Of a stretch of DNA of 64,000 nucleotides, positions 54,771-64,000 are shown piece by piece. How positions within the stretch are numbered: the first letter of the stretch is position 1; every line of letters starts with the position of its first letter. The position numbers and the translations under genes were made by a program. The notes under the pieces were generated by a model. The model saw only the letters and a list, made by a program, of their open reading frames with translations. It was not told the DNA's origin and made no database searches. The DNA comes from Dendrocalamus latiflorus (Eukaryota; Streptophyta; Magnoliopsida; Poales; Poaceae). Location of the stretch: the NCBI GenBank assembly GCA_017311315.1, contig CM029664.1:44298510-44362509 (forward strand), given 5' to 3'.

Positions 54771-55238
54771 GGTAGTACTGTGATCTCAACCCTCGTAGTT
54801 CCACCCAGTGGTAGTATCGCAAGAAACACAGTGGTAATTCTAATTTTTCTAGAACATAGAGAAAAAACTTAGAATTTCGAGAATTATCCGAACGAACCTT
54901 AGTTTTGCACTCAAATACATATCATTCAAGATCATTATGCATTAAGGAGGATAAAGGATATCCAAGAACATAATTTTTATGAACATAGCGGATTCTAAGA
55001 AAGTATTTGAGAAACGTTTCTAAAAAGCTCCAAAACACCAAATGAGAACAAGGTTCATAAGGCAAGAGTTAAACCAACATTTGAACATTCTATGCCATTT
55101 AATTCATTTCTGAACTTACAAAAGCGGTTTCCATCTAATTATTTGGTGAAAATGTCACTAATCTTTCTTTGGTCTGAATGTGGCTAATTATTATATCTCC
55201 CTTACTCACATGATCTCTCAAGAAGTGGTGGCGAATAT

Positions 55239-57085
55239 CTATATACTTGGTTCTTGAGTGTTGGAATGGGTTTTGGCTATTTTCATCACACTATCGTTAT
55301 CACATAAAAGATGCATTTTATCAAATTTAATTTCATAATCCATCAAAGTTTGCCTCATCCATAGCAATTGAAACAACTTCCCGCGGAAATATATTCGGCT
55401 TCGGTGGTGGAAAAGGCTACAGAATTTTATTTCTTGGAAGACCATGACACTAAAGGTCTTCCAAATAATTGATAACTTTTTGAGGTGCCTTTTCTATCCA
55501 CTTTGCAATTACATGATCCGAATTCGAATATCCATTAAATCAAATTTAGTATATTTAGGATACCATAATCCAATGCTAGAGGAATGCTTTAAATATTATA
55601 GAATTTTTTACGGCCGTCAAATGGCACTCTTTTGGAGATGCTTGAAAACGTGAACACATGCAAACACTAAATATGATATCAGGTCTAGATGCGGTAAAAT
55701 AAAGTAACTACTAATCATAGATATACAAACCTTTAAGTCTACCGGTTTACCTCCCTCTTTGATATCAAGTGTCCATTTATTGTCATGGGAGTCTTGATGG
55801 GTTTTGCATATTCCATACCAAACTTTTTGAATAAATCTTTCACGTAATTCATTTGGCTTATGAATGTTCCACCCTTGAATTGCTTGATTTGAAGTCCAAA
55901 GAAATAGCTTAGTTCTATCATGGACGTCTCAAATTGTCTTGACATCATATCACCAAATTACTTGCAAAAGTCTTAGTTAGTAGAATCAAATATAATATCA
56001 TCAACATAAATTTAGTATGCAAAAAATTCGTCATCAATAATTTTGGTAAATAATGCTGTATCAACCTTTCCAATTTTGAATCCTTTAGAGAGTAAAAAAT
56101 CTCGAAGGCGATCATACCATGCTCTAGGAGCTTGTTTTAAGCCATATAGCGCATCGGAGAATTTATACACATGATTAGGATTTTTTAGGATCTTCAAAAC
56201 CCCCGGGGGGAGGGGTTGCTCAGCATATACCAGTTCAGCTATTTTTTTCATTTAAGAATGCACTTTTAATGTCCATTTGAAATAATTTGAAATCAAAAGT
56301 TGATGCAAAGGCAAGTAATATACAAATAGATCCAAGTCTGGTTATGGGTGCAAATATTTTATCATAATCTAAACTCCCAACTTGAGTATAACCTTCAGCG
56401 ACTAACCTTATCTTGTTTCTTACCACAACTCCATTTTCATTTTACTTATTGTGAAAGATCCATTTTGTGTCAATTACGTTGTGCTTCCTGAGTCTTTCCA
56501 CCATTATCCAAACGTCATTTCGGGTAAAGTTGTTTAGCTTTTCATGCATTACACTCACCCAATTCGGATCGACTAGTGTATCAACTACATGTTTTGGCTC
56601 AAGAGAAGAAGCAAAAGAGTAATGTTCATAAAATGAAGCTACACGAGATCGAGTTTGAACACCCTTACTCATATCATCCATTATTTGGTCTATTGAATGA
56701 TCCTTTGCAATCGCGTCGTGGATATTTGGTGGTAGTATTGAAGGTTGTTCTTCTTTCTCTTCCAAATCTATTGCTTGAGTGTTGCTTATTGTGGAAGAAG
56801 TAGGAGTTTCAACTTATTTTGATGAAGGTGATTCACTTGAATCCTCTTTTAGCTTGATGTCACTAATTTACATATTCTCCATTACTCGCCTTAATCCTTC
56901 ATTGCGTACATCATCTAAATTCTCTTACTCTTCTTGAGAGCTATTAGTCTTATTAAATTGAACATCACAAGTTTCTTCAACTAAACCAAAGTTTTTGTTG
57001 AAGACACGATAAGTTTTATTATTTGAAGAATAACCAAACAAAAAACTTTCATCACATCGACTCTGAAATTTAGAGAGCTGAACAT
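55239..57085 (-). pseudogene. Sirevirus-like pol remnant (integrase end, RT, RNase H)
   Basis: Integrase end: SKFQSRCDESFLFGYSSNNK and YRVFNKNFGLVEE. RT: RKHNVIDTKWIFHNK, RLVAEGYTQVGSLDYDKIFA, LFQMDIKSAFLNE, YKFSDALYGLKQAPRAWYDR; the YVDD region near 55980 is damaged. Then SYFFGLQIKQFKGGTFISQ and DLFKKFGMEYAKPIKTPM. RNase H: LLWMRQTLMDYEIKFDKMHL and LCDNDSVMKIAKT. There are stop codons and phase changes throughout, so it is dead. Confidence 0.85.
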
Positions 57086-57106
57086 CCTTTCTCAAGATAT
57101 AGCTGA

Positions 57107-57940
57107 TGAGGACATCACTTCCATGCATACAACCAATGGATCTGAACCTATACACTTGCAAGGTCCAATCACACGAGCTCGCGCACAACAATTGAACTAT
57201 CAGGTAACTTCATTTCTAGGAGCACATTTTGTTTCTCATAAGAATATGCTACTACCTAATGCATACGATGTTCTTTTATTTAGGAACTTAGGAGCTGATC
57301 ATGAAGACACACATGTGCGATTCAATTCGGCCTCTGAAGATAGCACCAATTTCAAATATGCATAACTTTCACATACAGAGTCCGTTTGAGACCCATGAGT
57401 ACTTGATGGAAAGGTTTTCTCGTCCTCTTTCTAATGGATCTAGCCTCATCTCTAAATTCCTCCTGTGCATGTTGCAATCACTCAAAGAAAGTATTGCATC
57501 ACCTGTTTGGGTCAAATTGTGCCTTGTAATGCTTGGGCCAAATAACGGCCACACTATTCACGTGAACAGTACCATAAATAGTACCACCTCTTATTTATTA
57601 GTTTTGTGCGGCCTTTCCTTCCCTGTTTAAAGAGGCTGCACCCTTCTAGTTTTCTTAGATTTCATTTGCTTAGTTTTTCCATTGTGAAAACTCTTATTCT
57701 TCGCTTGTGTCGACTAGACCAACCGTAAAGAACCTCTGCGAAACACCTTTGTTGTAAATCTATCTTTCAGATAAAGAAGATATTTGACGACTATCTATAT
57801 TAGTCAGATTTGCTACATGACAAGCTAATATACTATGCTGGGAGCTGGAGGAAAATAGACTAGGACTATTAGCCTATTACTAGGTTTTCGCATAATTGTT
57901 GGTGTTGAGATATCCCTTTGGCTGAACGGTAACCTGTGAT
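57107..57940 (+). mobile_element. Gypsy 3' end fragment with LTR-like tail
   Basis: The plus strand encodes LQGPITRARAQQLNYQVTSF, the typical end of plant Ty3/Gypsy polyproteins (GPxTRARA), to a stop at 57365. After it comes a region that reads like the start of an LTR, with TGGGCCAAATAACGGCC, a TATTTATTAGTTTTG run and a TTTAAAGAGG stretch. I cannot set the LTR ends or find a partner. Confidence 0.6.
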
Positions 57941-58061
57941 GTATGTTCTAGTTCAAGAAAAAGAAATAATGGTGCAGGATGTGATAGACAGTAATTTTCA
58001 GTTCAACTTCAGAAGGTGATTGAATAGAAAAGTGAACAAAGAAAAGGATGAATTGATCAAT

Positions 58062-58284
58062 GGCCCTATTCTTTTTGGCTTTTGACTTTTCCGAAAGTTT
58101 AAAAACCATATATCGAAACTGGGGCGTTCTCTTGAAATAGATTCTTCAAACAGCTTCTCGAGCCCAAAACCATATGTGCCATTCGCGTTGGCGTCTCTAT
58201 CGTCTATTGCCATGTTGAAAAGCGTAGACAAAAGCCATTAACCGTAGCTAAAAGCCATCAGTCGTAGTCTAAAAGAACACCCCA
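58062..58284. mobile_element. MITE with GGGGTGTTCTTTTAG-type ends
   Basis: Left GGCCCTATTCTTTTTGG and right (inverted) GGGGTGTTCTTTTAGACT form an imperfect inverted pair about 220 bp apart. Near both ends AAAAGCC/GGCTTTT words recur. No duplication could be fixed. Confidence 0.45.
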
Positions 58285-58322
58285 TAGCTAGAGTCTACTA
58301 CTATACTTTGGAGAATGGCAAT

Positions 58323-58676
58323 TGTTAAGGGAGTGGCCTCCAACTAGGCAACTCGGCCCATCGAGAGCAGGCCCAAGTATACATGTAAATAGAAGCCAGA
58401 CCTACGAAGGCCACTACAAGGAAATGATGTGTTTGCCCCTATTGGTTAAGAATCAAAGGAGGGGTATTTATATAAACCTCCTTATTCATTGCTATAAATA
58501 TAGTCTCTAGGGCACCATAGACAAGGATGAAACATTTTGGGTGTAAGAAAAAGACTTGAGTTCAGACTGAATCCGAGATACACAAACTACACCTCTCCCC
58601 TCAGATTTTAGGCTCCGTGTGCCCCTTGGGGCCTCCTAAAGCTCCGGTATCCACTATTTGGATTGTAACCACAACA
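58323..58676 (+). repeat. Solo LTR
   Basis: 354 bp, TGTTAAGGGAGTGG start and GATTGTAACCACAACA end. The flanks are GCAAT (58318-58322) and ACAAT (58677-58681), a 5-bp duplication with one change. The TAACCACAACA end is the same as in the Tat-like element, and a TATAAATATAG box is present, so it is probably of a related Gypsy family. No internal region follows. Confidence 0.75.
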
Positions 58677-58681
58677 ACAAT

Positions 58682-59985
58682 GATGAGGTTATATGGAAAT
58701 AGGAGACTTGTGTTATCTTTTTTTATCTATATCGACATACTGTCCAAAAAGAATAGGCATTCAAATGTGGGCATCTGGAAGACAAAGCTTCTAACTAAAA
58801 TCATGAACTTGGTGGGTTCTTAGAAAGAATACAGTTATTCTAAGGATAATTTGTTGATGAAAATAACGCCCTTCCCTGCGTAATGTTTGAAAATATGATG
58901 AGACATGTGATGCTGTGGGACTATAACTAGTTAACTACAGTGACATGCCTTTAAGACAATAGAACAGGGCCAGGCAACCACTGGGATTATTAAGGGGGAC
59001 AGGAATGGTCTAAAAATGGAATAGAGGGTTCAATGTTGTAGACAATAGAATGGGAACTATCACTTGTTCGCAATTCTTACAAAGCAGAACATGATTTGTC
59101 TCTGGAGAAAATCACACTAGGGGAATGATTGCACTTTGCATTTTGCTTGTTTAGATCAAAAAGAGAATTGGTAATTAAGTGCATTCCAAACTTTCCAATC
59201 ATATTGGATCCAAACCAAGAAAAGAAAAAGAAAAAAGAGGACAGTTGGATAAAAAAAACACCAAATTCTATGGTACGCTGTAGAGGAACGACCAAAATTA
59301 CCACTCCCACATCCAACCAACCAGTTAGTGAAAAATAATATAATGATTAATATTTCGGAGATGCAGAGATGGATGGTATAGGACGAGATGTTAAAGGGTG
59401 CAACATCAAAAGCGTCCAATTCTAGTTCGCTGTCCACACTTGACACTTATCCTTCCAAAAAAAATGCAGGTTTCTTGGTTTGACCTAAATAGTTCCTCAA
59501 CAAATTCAAATATCACGCCTTGATGCCCTAGAAAGCTCTTTGAGCATGGCGCCTTTTGTAGTATATCTGTACTACTGAACTAAGGAGCCCTTTGCATGAC
59601 AAGCTTGGAAGTTTCGACATATATCAGATCAAATCGTGAGCTTTCTGGGTCTTCCGTGTAACCATAAGTAGCCAAACATACGGGCAAACGTCTGAATCAC
59701 TAGTAGAATCACACGCCAAAAAAGGGCAAAGCGCATGAGTATCACGGAAGCCGAGGATAAAGACATGCAAACTAAACTTGTTTACGATGCGCATGCTTTC
59801 CATTAAAAACAAAATTGGCACCTTATCTAATTTAGAAACTGAAACTGCACAACAAGGGATTTTCTTATCTCCTTTCGCATCTACTGTAAATGCTAATCCG
59901 AGCAAATTCATCCGACAAGACCCAGATTGAACAGAGTACTAGCAACACATAGATCATGGATTGGCAAAAACCCAACTCACTACGA
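58682..59985. other. Spacer, no gene recognised
   Basis: AT-rich, with short open frames lacking motifs and an A/G-rich tract near 59218-59260. No clear repeat ends. Confidence 0.45.
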
Positions 59986-60256
59986 TCTTCAGCTTCTGGC
60001 TTCAGCTTATTTTTGCACTATTCATAAATTTCGTCTTTTTCTGAACTTTTGGCTTTTTTTTTGAGTTTTTTACCGGTTCTTTTTTTCTTCGTATTTGTTT
60101 ACATTATACGTGATGGGCTAATATGTTTTTTCTATTTTTAAATTTTTTTAAATTTAATTATGGTAAATAAGCCTCTGTCAGCTACAGTGCTTTTTTCAGC
60201 CAGCTACAGTGTTTTCAGCCATAAGCCACGAGCTTTTCAGCCGAACCGATCACCAC
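59986..60256 (-). mobile_element. MITE of the AAGAACCGG family, copy 7
   Basis: Reverse orientation. Core CCGGTTCTT at 60073-60081. Right end inverted GTGATCGGTTCGGCTGAAAA. Subterminal CAGCTACAGTG words twice. Confidence 0.75.
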
Positions 60257-60408
60257 CCAAGTCGCGATCCCGGGATCCAAGATCTGGCTCAAAAGGTGGC
60301 AAAATTTCACAGCCCTCCAAACAGAACCAATATTTAATTAATTGATCATAATTCATGAATTATCACCAGGGCACAATTTAACTGAACGTAAACGAGGCAA
60401 ATCAACAA

Positions 60409-61326
60409 CGAGAAAATTGTATTTTTGCCATCCCAAACAGTGGGCTTCGCAACTTTACTCTCCCAATCGTTGGTTTCGCAAAAATGCCATCCAAAACATT
60501 TGCTTCTTGTTTTCTTTGCTATTTTCTCTATTTCTCTCATTTTCCTTTTTCTCTCCTATAATCAGCCACGCAAAAAGACAAATCTACCCATAGGCAATTT
60601 TACGTACTTGGAAACCCAATCGACGTAGACACCGATCGCTTCGTCTCCTGCCACTCGCCCGGATCGTCTCCTGCCACTCGCCCGGACCCGGAGGATCGCC
60701 GTCCGCCTCACCCCATGGACGACGGCCCTTGGAAACCCTTGGACTTTGTTTTGTGAGATGTAAACTTTGTTTTGTTTTGTGACCGTTAACATACTAAGGT
60801 ACTAACCATGCCCAACTTTATTAATTGAAAGTTCCTTTGGCTGTTTCAAGCATCCATCCTCTCCAAATGCCTTTTCTGTGAGTCATTGAGACATCAAAAG
60901 AAATAACAGAGAAATCACTTTCAAACTTCCACAAGCTGAGAACATGTAAACTGTAAAGCAAGAATAGAACTAGCAGCTAGCGTAGTTCGCCAACTGTAAG
61001 TCTGTAACTCTTTTATCGTTTGTGTTTTTTTAACAAACTAGCTACCAGATCCAAGTACAAAGAACAAATTATTTGGTAAATGCTACTGATTCGTGATTCC
61101 TAGTTGATAGGATACAACTGTAACTCATTCCCACAAGTCCAAGAGTAGATTTGTCTTTTTGCGTGGCTGATTATAGGAGAGAAAAAGGAAAAGGAGAGAA
61201 ATAGAGAAAATGGCAAAAAAAAAAACAAGAAGCAAATGTTTTGGATGACATTTTTGCGAAACCAGGGATTGGAAGGGTAAAGTTGCGAAACCCACTGTTT
61301 GGGATGACAAAAATACAATTTTCTCG
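60409..61326. mobile_element. MULE-like element with about 180-bp inverted arms
   Basis: Left arm 60409-60587, right arm 61145-61326 in reverse, both starting CGAGAAAATTGTATTTTTG and sharing CATCCCAAACAGTGGG, AAAACATTTGCTTCTTG and ATAATCAGCCACGC. Arms this long around a 557-bp middle suggest Mutator-like ends, but I see no matching 9-bp duplication. The middle has a direct duplication TCGTCTCCTGCCACTCGCC at about 60642-60690 and no known coding motif. Confidence 0.6.
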
Positions 61327-61847
61327 CCTCCAGGATTGTGCAAACCCGCGATGTGAGAGGAGAATGGAATCATCCCAGAAACTCGCGCCTTCGAATCGGA
61401 GCAACATGGCTTGTGTTGGTGTGTTCGAATTGGCTTCCTCGGGGGATGGACGTTGCGGCCTTGCGGGATGAGATGGCACGAAATTTTTGCGATTTTGAAG
61501 GGTAAAAAACGGTGCTAATTTTCGCGATTTTGAAGGGTAAAAACGGCGCTTGCATACGGATTCCTTCTGCTTACTTGAGTTCCGACCTTTACGCCAGGTA
61601 GGACTGACTGGTCGCTGACGTGGACGAAAAAGGATAGGGATCAGACATTCTTATGGATTCAGCAGATCGATATATTGCACATGATGCCTATAGTTACGAC
61701 TAATGAATTATAGATCGATAGCAACCCTCTTAACATGAATTTAGCTATAACAGTTTCTTTGTTTTTCTGTAGCCAATTCGACGTAAATGTGTCTGTTTGT
61801 AAATGGAGCACAATCCAGAATAATGATTGAGGGCTCGTAGAAGAACT
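61327..61847. other. Spacer with a small direct repeat
   Basis: TTTTGCGATTTTGAAGGGTA occurs at about 61486 and, changed slightly, at about 61520. No gene recognised. Confidence 0.45.
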
Positions 61848-62108
61848 CATGCTCGTTTCAGCTTCAACTTTTGACTTCTGATTTATTTTTTATTATTTAT
61901 AAATTTCGTCTTTTTCTGATTTTTTTCGGTTTTTTGCCGGTTCTTTTTTCACGTATTCGTTTCTGTTGTCTGAGATGTGCTAACATATTTTTTCTATTTT
62001 GAAATTTAATTACGCCAAATAAGCCATCTTCAGCTACAGTGAAATTTCAGCCAGCTACAGTGCATTTTTAGCCATAAGCCACAGCTTTTCAGCCTAACCG
62101 AGCAGGGC
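61848..62108 (-). mobile_element. MITE of the AAGAACCGG family, copy 8
   Basis: Reverse orientation. Core CCGGTTCTT at 61937-61945, then CTATTTTGAAATTTAATTA and two CAGCTACAGTG words. Right end inverted GCTCGGTTAGGCTGAAAAGC. Confidence 0.75.
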
Positions 62109-62203
62109 CTTAATTTACACAGTCTTCCTGTGCCGTTTATGTGATCTTTTTGCCAGATATCTACGTTCTAAACGTGTCATCCGGGAAAATCTCCCCCACA
62201 ACA

Positions 62204-62696
62204 CCTATGGGTGAAAAATAGATATGAATTATTCGTATTATTTGATTACTGTATTCCATAAGATACAAATATGGTGTATATTTTCCTATTCGATTAACAA
62301 TTTCTCTTATATTCATATTTGAATTCGCACAAAAAATGGATGCAAACATGCTATAGATTTTTACCATCTGAAATATTATTTATCTGGACTATTTGAATTT
62401 GATAAAGCAATATACATTTTGTATTACAATACGACTAATTAGTTGGACAAGTTTTTTTAATTAAATGTGAATTCATGTTTTTTAGGTGAAGTAAATGTAT
62501 TAGAATGGTTAAGCGCAATTGTACGAGGATAATATGTTATTAATATTTTCATACTACATAAGGTATGAGGATATCCAGATTCAACCGAATTAAGAGATAG
62601 AATATTCAAATTTATATCTATATTTGTTTACAAAATATAAATACGAATATAGTAAAGATACTATTCAGTTTGTATTTGATCTATTTTCATCCCTAA
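62204..62696. mobile_element. hAT-type MITE with GGGTGAAAA ends
   Basis: Left CCTATGGGTGAAAAATAG, right (inverted) TTAGGGATGAAAATAG. Flanks CCACAACA (62196-62203) and CCACAACC (62697-62704) match at seven of eight positions. AT-rich interior without coding capacity. Confidence 0.65.
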
Positions 62697-62704
62697 CCAC
62701 AACC

Positions 62705-63616
62705 CAAAAAAGATCTTCTAGACTGATAATGGAGAAACATTAACATATGCACCTCGCGTTCTAGCCATAGCCTAAAGAACAAAAGATCCACCACCCTAAG
62801 ATGTCATATTTATTGAGAACCTTTCAAGGCCAAAATACTCGCGACTCGCGAGTCATATAAACATGATCAATGGTCTTACTTTTCTGAGCTCTCTTGCATC
62901 TAAAGATATTTATGATTCAAGGTCGATAATGTATATACCGATTTGTTCATGTCATCATAGCAGGGTTTTACTCAACAGTATTCTTGTTTCAACACCATTT
63001 TAAGCCAGCCTCTTTCTTTCTTTCTTTCTTTCTTTCTTTTCTTTTGGGAGGGAAGTGGCAGATGTTTATTACCCAGGATTCAGGCCTGTTGCAGGTATTC
63101 CAATATCGGCTGTGTCTTTTGGGTTGAGCTGATCCCACTGTAATTAGGTTACCCCCGATTTTTTTTTCTTTTTTAGCGGTATACATACGTAGTTTCTGAT
63201 CAGAACGTGAAGTAGCGAGGCTCCAATATATCTGTTGCTTGTAGGGGTGACTGACCATCGATAGACACCATATTCGAAGCTCCATACAGGATTACAATGC
63301 CGGGGTGCCTCTTTCAGCGATTGGATGGAAATTCCAACACCTGAAATCGATCACTTCAGCACCATATTACTATCTGCATGCGCTGTAGTCCATAAGATGG
63401 TCGCGATCGTTCCTTTTGTGATCCGAGAAATGAACATTTTTTTTAAGGTTAAGAGATGAACATGTATACTATATGTATGTACATTGGCAATGCCATTTAC
63501 ACATGCTGCAGCATTCAAAGCGGCCTGCCTGGCGCGTACCCATCCGGCCATCTCCTCGCCTGGCACGTCCTCTCCTCCCCATCCACCACGGCCACCTCAC
63601 CCGAACGGCTGCCACG
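62705..63616. other. Spacer including a (CTTT)n tract
   Basis: No gene recognised. A (CTTT)n microsatellite is at 63011-63041. From 63500 the sequence becomes GC-rich and runs in frame into the Copia gag fragment, but shows no gag-like motif before about 63617. Confidence 0.5.
63011..63041. repeat. (CTTT)n microsatellite
   Basis: About seven perfect CTTT units, then an interrupted CTTTT run. Confidence 0.9.
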
Positions 63617-64000
63617 CCCCAGATCGCACATCAAATCTGTTAAACTCCAAGATTTCAAATCTGTTGGAGAATATAATCATGTTCTTCATACTATTTGCTC
63701 CAAATTGCGGTTTTGTGACAAAGAACCAACGGATGCGGACAAAATAGAAAAGACTCTCTCGACTATGCTCCCATCTGACAGGGTCCTGCAGCAGTAATGG
63801 CGTGCTGCAAATTACCAAACTTATTTTGATCTTATGCATATCATGCTTCAGGCAAAAAAGCATGCTGAACTTCTTTTAAAGAACAATCAGCAACGTCCCA
63901 TTGGGGCTGCTCTACTTCCTGAAGTACATGCTAATCAAAATAACAACAAATTCAGTGGTTCACACAATCACTCAAAGAACTTTAAAGGTAAAAACAAACG
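63617..64000 (+). pseudogene. Copia gag fragment, continues past the window
   Basis: SVKLQDFKSVGEYNHVLHTI, LSTMLPSDRVLQQ, then a TAA stop (63797), then YFDLMHIMLQAKKHAELLLK and RPIGAALLPEVHANQNNN. This is the retrotransposon gag (UBN2 type) of a plant Copia element. The TAA sits where related proteins have glutamine. The start is chimeric with an unrelated GC-rich leader. No LTR lies in the window. Confidence 0.8.

Larger units (their letters stand above)
50460..57090 (-). mobile_element. Decayed Sirevirus-like Copia element, 5'-truncated
   Basis: Read on the minus strand from right to left: end of integrase (about 57090), RT and RNase H remnants, a spacer, an extra ORF, a polypurine tract and the 3' LTR. 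The 5' LTR, gag and the start of pol are absent. The right edge meets a Gypsy fragment. The extra ORF between pol and LTR, and the AAAAAAGGGGAGAT tract, are features of the Sirevirus branch of Copia. Confidence 0.8.

Overview
The window is nuclear DNA of a grass (Poaceae). I infer a panicoid-type genome from the GC-rich first exons, the Tourist- and hAT-type MITEs, the Sirevirus-like Copia and the Tat-type Gypsy LTR elements. Only two loci look like intact host genes. One is a two-exon PMI1-like (plastid movement impaired 1 related) NT-C2 protein on the minus strand (5176-8648). The other is a single-exon four-helix membrane protein on the plus strand (47375-47872). Nearly everything else is mobile DNA, much of it nested, with several pieces of host genes carried inside transposons.

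Layout. 2019-3961 is a hAT element carrying exons of a CYP90A (CPD-type brassinosteroid P450) gene and a piece of a LINE. After the PMI1-like gene come several MITEs and a Pack-MULE-like element with an F-box/LRR gene fragment (11.6-12.5 kb). 14652-21325 is a complete Copia retrotransposon with a 1393-codon open gag-pol, 468-bp LTRs and a 5-bp target duplication. 22845-28198 is a hAT element with an 8-bp duplication. It has been invaded by a second hAT (23730-25069, also with an 8-bp duplication), by three Tourist-like MITEs and by another MITE. 29287-31372 is a relative of that second hAT, in which the transposase is replaced by three exons of an SDF2-like (MIR domain) gene. Two elements with 'CTCCAGCA' inverted ends and GC-rich cargo follow (31.4-34.0 kb), then a Sirevirus-like LTR remnant and a broken PPR gene fragment.

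36636-46440 is a non-autonomous Tat-like Gypsy element. It has gag and protease but no reverse transcriptase or integrase, four different tandem-repeat arrays, and a large multi-part antisense gene. 47991-50459 is the 5' part of a decayed Copia, cut off at the LTR of a decayed Sirevirus-like Copia (50460 to about 57090) with an extra ORF. A Gypsy 3' end, a solo LTR, a MULE-like long inverted repeat, more MITEs and a Copia gag running off the right edge complete the window.

The most interesting theme is repeated gene capture. At least three host genes (CYP90A, SDF2, F-box/LRR) sit inside TIR elements, two of them in hAT elements with confirmed target duplications, and exon-intron structure is kept. 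The second theme is the RT-less Tat element with its antisense, apparently spliced gene and its satellite-like arrays. One array has units of 57 or 60 bp, all multiples of three, so it stays open on both strands. I saw no CRISPR, tRNA or rRNA gene. All calls come from reading the sequence; family names rest on remembered motifs, not on a database search.
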